Part shown: positions 57,587 through 64,000 of the stretch, piece after piece | Layout of the letters: each line of letters opens with the position of its first letter | How positions within the stretch are numbered: position 1 is the stretch's first letter | From: Hemileia vastatrix | Lineage: Eukaryota; Basidiomycota; Pucciniomycetes; Pucciniales; Zaghouaniaceae | DNA: 64,000 bases | Assembly: GCA_030280995.1 (NCBI GenBank) | Contig: JASXTE010000014.1 | Coordinates: 9,898,656 to 9,962,655, forward strand | Direction of reading: 5' to 3' | The notes under the pieces: generated by a model | What the model saw: only the letters and a program-made list of their open reading frames with translations | What the model was told of the DNA's origin: nothing | Databases searched by the model: none | Translations under genes and position numbers: made by a program

Positions 57587-58676
57587 GACAAGGCTGAAAA
57601 TTAGTGAAGTTGGCTTGATTGTTGAAAATGTGGCAACTTGCACCAGAGTCAATGATTGGTAGAAGACTAGAAGATTTCGAGGCTGAGAAAGCAGATTCCT
57701 GTTCAACAGGACTTGAATCAGATGATACTGATGAAGATAAAGAAATAGCTCCAAAAAGATATTTGGTGTCTTCAGGGAAAACAAATGCAGCATTTGCAGT
57801 AGCAGTTGGGGTGTCATCCTTAGATGAAGGAGTAGGCTTTTCAGCAGGAGTAGATTTCAATGACTTTGACACATTAGCTTGCTGGTCCTTTGAGTGTAAT
57901 TCAGGATGTTGTGCATAACAATGAGCATCATCATGACCAACACTTTTTCCATGAACTGAGCAAAAAAAATCTCTTCTTTTGCCAGGTTTCTTCTTGGTGA
58001 ACTTAGAAGATGCTGAATTAGCATTAGCAGTTGACATGACATTATGGAATTCATCCACAACTTTGTCATCAGTGGAATAATCCATGAAAGAAGAAAGGAC
58101 ATCATCCAACAACAAATTATCAATATCAGTCCTATCTCTGGTGAGCAAAACATGCCAATGCTTGAAGGAAGGAGAAAGAGTTTCAAAAAAAAGATAAAAA
58201 AGAATATCTTGAGGAATAATAAGTCTAGAACAAATCATATAAAAGTTGATGTTCTTGAAGGAATCAACATGGGCCCTACAGTCACCACCTTCAGAAAGAG
58301 AAAGAGTAACCATGGATAAGAAGTGAGAGATCCTAGTGCCAATTTGATTACTGGCATGACAACAAGTAAGGATAGACCACATTGATGCAGAAATGAAACG
58401 AGAAGTAACCAATTTCTTGTTAGCATCATCAAGTCTGGTAATGATTTCATACCAGCATCTAGTGTCATTCTTGATCCATTGAGCCAACTGCTCCTTGAGT
58501 AAAGTTTCAGCTGGAGAATTATCATTAAGAGGGACAGGAGAAGTTGATCTGCCATTAAAAATATCAAAAATTTCAAGAACTTCAAAATGAAGACGCATGG
58601 TTAACTCCCAAGTATCATAGTTGGAGTCAGTGAGAGGAGCAATCTGTGCTCTGCCAAGATCCTGAGTTGAGGCTGT
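57587..58676 (-). pseudogene. Copia-2 gag and protease, 5' half
   Basis: A diverged Copia gag is open from the start region at 58674-58676 to 57587. The position equivalent to the Copia-1 ATG reads ACA, so the original start is lost; the next in-frame Met is at 58596-58598. It contains the Gag domain (WIKNDTRCWYEIITRLDD), a CHHC-like knuckle (CSVHGKSVGHDDAHC) near 57925-57970, and protease DSGASCH near 57630-57650. It stops where Gypsy-B inserted (TTGTC). The continuation is 23221-23659 on the other strand. Confidence 0.88.
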
Positions 58677-58832
58677 TGTTAAAAAGAGTCTGGAACAGAA
58701 ATAAAGAGCAAAATGGAAGAGATGTGATGAGGAAGGTGATCCAATTAAAAGAAGTCTGTTTGAATGCCTAGGAAGACTTTAAATCTGTATCTGTGTAACT
58801 GATAGATGCTTTAGGCAGCTGGGCCCATAACC
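58677..58832 (-). promoter_or_regulatory. Copia-2 leader and primer-binding site
   Basis: Next to the LTR, 58817-58832 reads (minus strand) GGTTATGGGCCCAGCT, the same anticodon-arm complement of initiator tRNA-Met as in Copia-1, matching one further base (C). The leader text around it (CTAAAGCATCTATCAG) is diverged, so the site is conserved between families. Confidence 0.75.
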
Positions 58833-59496
58833 TGTTAAAAGTTTAGCACAATGGGGGAGACTAAACACAAGTTGATCAGCAACTGTGCACCTTACAGCAA
58901 CAAAAAGTCTAAAACAAATCAGTGCTAAACTAGACAAGAGACTCTGAACACTCCACACAGTGCTTGTACTATCAGAATAGGCCAAAAGCAAAGCAAAGGG
59001 ACAGGAAAAGAGCAGTGGAGGAGTGGAAGAGAAAGAAATTGGATGGGGGAAATGGGAACAGCAGACAGAGGCCAGTATATGTGAAGAATCCCCCAGCCAA
59101 GTAACACAAATGCAAGAAATCAACTATAACTTCTAAACTACAGAAGCAAGCTTAAATCCAATAATTGGGATAGAAAGAGCGCATAAAACTAGCCTAGAAC
59201 AAACATTTCTGTATCTATATCTAAGTTATTCATTGAACTATGTTACAAAATGTACAAAAGACCCTAACTCCACCAATTAAACTATGCAGACATGTGCAAC
59301 ACAAAAGTGTGCATAGCTCAGTCAATATTGCTTCAATTTTGGATCTGATTGCACCAATCGATTTGGAATTGTCTGATTGACCCTTCTACAACGTTATATT
59401 ACAATTTCATCAAAAATGAAAATCTGGCATACAGGTTTTGAAAGTACAGTGATGACTGATTTAAACTAGCAGGGTGAGGGATTAGATTTTTCAACA
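58833..59496 (-). repeat. Copia-2 5' LTR
   Basis: The LTR is 664 bp. On the minus strand it starts TGTTGAAAAATCTAATCCC at 59496 and ends TTTTAACA at 58833. It resembles the Copia-1 LTR at both ends and in the CACTGTGTGG block near 58955, but is diverged in between. Sequence to the right (TATTAC...) is the pre-insertion flank. Confidence 0.82.
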
Positions 59497-61322
59497 TATT
59501 ACTTCTCATTCTTTATATTAAAATGTATATAAATAATGATCAATACATCTTAATTTTGAGTTAGTGAACAATTATTCAAATTCATACACCATAATTCAAA
59601 AATAATTTACATGATAAAGTAAATTTACAGCTTTAGTATCCTATTTAAAATGCTAATGTATGTTTAAAACTACTTTGGAGTTAATTATTTCACCTTATAT
59701 ATTTCATGTTTCAGCTAATATTTTATGGCAGTGAACTCTGTTCTTCACCCAAAGAACAGAGTTCATCCTCCTATTTTCACACTCTGTTTGCACCAATCCT
59801 CATCCCTTTCAATTTTATCAACAAATGCTTGTCTTCTCTCCCCACCCCTTTTGCTACCCTCCCAGAGCCATTGTATGCCATCCTCTTTTGATCCCCATTT
59901 CACCCCTCCCAACTTCTCCCCAACCCTTTAGATAATTCAAAATGCCTTGGAAACCCTTAATCTTCCCTCCAACTCTTTCCCAACCTTTTTGCCACCCCAT
60001 ATACCCTTCCTTTCCCCTCTCTCCAGACTCCCCAACCCTTGTAGCCCCATTCCTCCCCTTTAACTTGCCTCCACAATCCTTGAACCCCAATTTCCTCCCC
60101 TTCACCTCAGTCCCTATTTCTGTATATAAAAATAAAGTGTTAGGGAGGAATGGGGAGGTAATCAAACTGGAAGTAGTGGGGGGGAGATGCAAATTTGGAT
60201 AGGGGTTGAAAATGATGAAAAAGGGAGTGAAAAGGGTGGGGAGAAAGATGAGGTAAGGGAAAAGAGTGGGGTATTCTTGAGAGGGAGTAAAAAAGATGAT
60301 AAAAGAAGATAGTAATACAAAATAAATATACAAAAAATATAAAATACATAAAATAAGTTACAAAGAGTGGGCACAGAAATTCCTTGAATCCTAAAAATCC
60401 ACACCTCCTATACTGTTATTTTCTTTATTTACTTAAATCAAATAAAAATCTACATTTTAATATTTTGAAGATGAAGGGAAATAAATTTTAATAAATATTA
60501 GTATGAAATTTTATTTATTTACTAGTAAAATATAGTTTTTCAATTGAATTTGAAAGATATATGTCTAAGTAAAGTCTTTGTAACATCATTTTTAAGATTT
60601 TTACACCTTTAGATATTTTAATGATTTATAATATTCAATATTACCTAGTCATAAAATAAGTATATAATTTTTTCAATTCTTGAAAATAATACAATAAATA
60701 ATATAAATGCACAAAATAATCTTTCATGAACAAATTGACATATTTCAAATTATAGTTTCCCCATGTATTTCTGGCCAAAGAAACTTATATAATTATGTTG
60801 GATGGTATCTTGCTGGATCTATACTTTGGTGTTCTTTTTTTTAATTGCAAAGAAACTGCTTAAATAGTTTAAAAATATGTATTTTTCAGAATAATTTGGG
60901 TGTGGTCTGCACTCTATTAAAATTTCTATAAAAAATCTCATTCTTCATATCTCAAGATTTATTCAAAGTATTATTACCTATGCTTCATTAAATGTTCAAG
61001 TTGTATTCATATTCAGTTCACCAGAATGTCAATATTTTTTCTTGGTGGTTTCATCACTAATTCAATGTGGGCTAATAAAGATATGAATTAGGGTTCAAGG
61101 TTGCGGACTTGCTAGCAAGTCTGCCCCCCATATTGCATGGTGAATGTTGAGAGAGCTTATATTGAACAATGAAAACCTGCGTAGTTTCTCTTTGGTGGGG
61201 TTCAGCTTCCATTCATTAGACTGAGGAAAAATATTCAAAAGCACACAACAGAAATTTTAAATAGACCTGCAAAAATGAGAAGTTGATCAAGGGAGTATCT
61301 CATTGAATCTTTTATTAGGTAC
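59497..61322. other. Unassigned sequence: hairpin and pyrimidine/purine tracts, no gene recognised
   Basis: No LTR or transposon domain is visible. A perfect 14-bp stem with a 6-nt loop lies at 59732-59765. From about 59765 to 60125 the plus strand is pyrimidine-rich, and from about 60140 to 60300 it is purine-rich. The rest is plain AT-rich sequence, with a 16-bp palindrome GACTTGCTAGCAAGTC at 61106-61121. The ORFs here are compositional (Pro/Leu/Ser-rich) and I do not call a gene. Confidence 0.6.
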
Positions 61323-63500
61323 ATGGTGTAGAAAATCCTATAGTACTAGCTATAGGCCTTAACCAAGGGAGTTGGAGTTAAACTGGAGAGAAAAACCCTT
61401 GTCCCTTTGAGAAATACCAGGTAAGATTTATTTGCTACAGCAAATTAGAGACTGTTACAATACCCCTTCCAACACACTTCTTGACTGCTTTACAAGTCAA
61501 GACAGTAGCCAATAGCAGACCGCTGAGGACCAAAGAACCAGAAAACAAGAAATGCAGAAAGATCCACACTAGAAAAACAAAACACTGTGCACTTGTTGCA
61601 CAGAAAACAGCAATAATACTTGATGTAGATTGCAAAGCTATATCAGAGAAACCAGTTTCCAAAGTTGAATTAAATGAAAAACTAACCTTTCAACAAACAC
61701 AGCCAATTGTGGCCAAAAAACAGTGAAAACTGGGTGAGAAACAATGATATAATTACCAGATGGTTGTATGATAATTAAAGTTGCCCCAAACTGTTCTCTT
61801 CAGTATGTACACAGACCACCACCTAAAAAATCCATGCACAGCAACAAATTTGGCGCTTTTGACAGCCAAATTGAATAAAAACCCTCTAGAAACACTCCCC
61901 AGCCTTCTATAATTAAGGCAGGTGGGCCACCCAATGTTGGGTAGACCTCCCTGAAGCCAGAAAACCACTAAAAACCTCCAATAAAGCCCAAAATACTTGG
62001 AAAAATCCACCACAACTACTAAAACCCTTAAAACACAAAATTAAGCTATGAAAAAATTGTGACATAAAATATAGAGCCAAATTAGCTCTACTTAATGGTA
62101 CTCAGCACTTAACCTTAAGACTTAAGGTTAGCCTGTAAAACACAAAAAACAAAATTAAACAGCTATCTTTTAGAAATGAAAAGTGAGTAAAAGACCCCTT
62201 AAAATTTGGAATATGAAAAATATCATCAGGACATCAAATATAGAGGAAATCCAGGGCTATCTAATGGTAGTACCCACATACTAATATTCCCAATATTCTC
62301 TGAATAAAAACCAAAATACACCTAATTCTTCAACCAATGTCAATTAAGACATACACAAACAGCCCCAAACAGACCAACAAAGGCCTCTGCCAATTTTGCA
62401 AGACCACAATGGTGTAGACAATACTATAGTAATAACTATAGGCCTTTACCAATGAAGTTGGAGTAAAACTGGAGAGAAAAACTCCTGTCCCTTTGAGAAA
62501 ATCCTAGTTGAGATTTATTTGCTACAGCAAATTAGAGACTGTTACTATACCCCTTTCAACACACTTCTTGACTGCTTAAAAAGTCAAGAAAGTAGCCTAG
62601 ATAGACCACAGACCAAAGAGAACCTGAAATGCAGAAAGATCCACACCAGAATACCAAAACACTGTGCACTTACTGCACAGAAAACAGAAAACAGCAATAA
62701 TACTTGATGCAGGTTGAAAAGCTACACCAGAAACCAGTTGCCAAAGTTGAGTTAAATGAAGAACTAATCTTGCAACAAACACAGCCATTTGTGACCAAAG
62801 AAACATTGAAGACTGAGTGAGAAACAATGATATAATTACCAGATGGTTGTCTGATATCTAAAGTTCCCCCTATGTTGTATGAACGCACAGACCAGCCATC
62901 TAACATCTATGCACAGCAACTAATTTTGGTGCTGTACACAGCCAAATTGAATAAAACTCTATAGAAACACTCCCCAGACTTTTATAACCAAGGCGGGTGG
63001 GCCACCCGACATTGGGTGGCCTGCCTAGAGGTGGCCGGACCTCCCTGAAGCCAGAAAACCACTAAAAATCTCCAATAAAGCCCAAATAGAAATATCCACC
63101 ATGACTACTAAAACCCTTAAAACACAAAATTAAGCTATGACAACATTGGGAAATAAAATATAGAGCCAAATGGCTCTACTTAATTTAACTAAGCACTTAA
63201 CCCTAAGACTTAAGGTTAGCCTGTAAAACACAAAAAACAAAATTAAATAGCTATCTTTTAGAAATGAAAAGTGAGTAAAAGACCCCTTGCAACTTGGAAT
63301 ATGAAAAATATCATCAAGACATCAAATATAGAGAAAACCGGGGCTATCTAATGGTAGGGCCCACATACCCATAGTCCCAATATTCACTGAATAAAACACC
63401 AAAATACACCTAATTCTTCAACCAATGTCAATTAAGATATACAAAAAACAGCGCAAAACAGACCAACAAAGGCCTCTGCCAATGTTGAACGACCACAACA
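61323..63500. repeat. Two-copy tandem direct repeat, unit about 1.09 kb
   Basis: Unit 1 is about 61323-62408 and unit 2 about 62409-63500, both starting ATGGTGTAGA and ending near GACCACAA. Landmarks recur about 1.09 kb apart, for example TTTATTTGCTACAGC, GAAGCCAGAAAACC and AACAAAGGCCTCTGCC. Similarity is roughly 85-90% by eye. Unit 2 has about 19 extra bases near 63025, in a GC-rich inverted repeat (GGCCACCC...GGGTGGCC). Short ORFs in it are not conserved between the units. It could be an old tandem duplication, two adjacent LTR-like units, or a satellite seed; I do not recognise the family. Confidence 0.8.
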
Positions 63501-64000
63501 GGTATTAGTAGTAATTTTATCCTGAGGAAAAAAGAAAATCTAGAGCTCATCATATATGTTTTAAAAAGAAAAATGAACAAAAATATAAAATTTTGAAAGG
63601 ATATGGAAACAAAAACACTACTGTAATAAATTTTTTATTTTGAAAAGAATTAATAATGAAGAGTTGAGTGAACAGAAAGATGAGCTTTCTCATGAATATG
63701 TTTCTCTATAAAGTATGGATATTTATGTATCTTCATAATTAATTCAAAAGGAAATAACTCAGCTTTAACAGAAAAGTATTGCATGATAAATAGGTAAAAT
63801 ATAATGCAGAAGCATTTTGATTTTCCAAGTTATTTTGATAATATTTTAATGTAAATAATGACCTTATTTGAGCTTGTTGATTGTATCAACAAACTTATTT
63901 CAAAAATTTATATTAACAAATGATTAGTAGGTATATAGTTTATTGACCAAGAATAATTTGAAACCATACCAATTTTTCAGAGTTTGGAATAAGCAACTTA
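63501..64000. other. AT-rich sequence, nothing recognised
   Basis: There is no ORF of note, no LTR similarity and no RNA gene visible in these 500 bases. Confidence 0.6.

Noticed and set aside
59854..60333. ORFs in the pyrimidine/purine tract (minus 59854-60333, plus 59942-60202)
   Set aside because: Composition is extreme, both strands are open because of skew, and no domain or start context is convincing.
61435..61662. Small ORFs in the tandem repeat (also 61481-61726, 62519-62707, 62597-62906)
   Set aside because: Frames are not conserved between the two repeat units, so coding is unlikely.

Overview
The window is almost entirely a nest of LTR retrotransposons, very AT-rich, with no recognisable host gene, tRNA, rRNA or CRISPR array. 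It is eukaryotic and most likely fungal. The Ty3/Gypsy integrases and chromodomains look to me like those of rust fungi (Pucciniales), and the one well-supported intron is short (64 nt) with GTAAGT/GTGAGT donors and (T)RCTAAC branch sites. The rust assignment is inference from memory; the coding domains are read directly.

Two superfamilies dominate. Copia-1 (Ty1/Copia) has LTRs of about 608-916 bp (TGTTGA...CA), a single Gag-PR-IN-RT-RH reading frame of about 1490 codons and a primer site that matches the anticodon arm of initiator tRNA-Met. An older relative, Copia-2, is split in two. The Gypsy elements (A1, A2, B, C) are chromoviruses with LTRs of about 1.1 kb (TGTC...), one Gag-Pol frame of 2055 codons ending in a chromodomain, and an overprinted, spliced 205-aa ORF near the 5' end.

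Layout: 1-6555 Copia-1c (minus, left end cut by the window) with a solo LTR inside its 5' LTR; 6556-7497 a broken proline-rich ORF; 7500-11792 LTR scraps and 3' ends of Gypsy elements; 11798-12931 a solo Gypsy LTR; 12939-23220 the 3' LTR of Gypsy-B, split by complete Gypsy-A1 (13313-22478, minus); 23221-23659 Copia-2 3' part; 23660-26580 5' part of Gypsy-C (plus); 26581-32987 Copia-1d (minus, decayed); 32988-33718 Gypsy-B leader; 33719-57586 Gypsy-B 5' LTR, split by Copia-1a (33974-56743, plus). Inside the 3' LTR of Copia-1a sits a solo Gypsy LTR (39844-56696), inside that Gypsy-A2 (40009-55602, minus), and inside the gag of A2 an intact, near-pristine Copia-1b (47196-53636, plus). Then 57587-59496 is the Copia-2 5' part and LTR, and 59497-64000 is unassigned sequence with a 1.09-kb tandem duplication at 61323-63500.

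The order of insertion is fixed by 5-bp target duplications: TTGTC (Gypsy-B in Copia-2), GCTAG (Copia-1a), TGCTG (solo LTR), GGTTA (A2), TTCCT (Copia-1b), TTATC (A1), GAGGG (solo LTR in the Gypsy-B polypurine tract), CTCCA (solo LTR in Copia-1c). The two halves of Copia-2 and the two LTRs of Gypsy-B are now on opposite strands. Copia-1d, which lies between them, has mismatched flanks, so a Copia-mediated inversion is the simplest reading.

Only Copia-1b looks competent for transposition. A2 carries one nonsense codon in the RT active-site box as well as the Copia-1b insertion, A1 carries three nonsense codons, and the remaining elements are more decayed.
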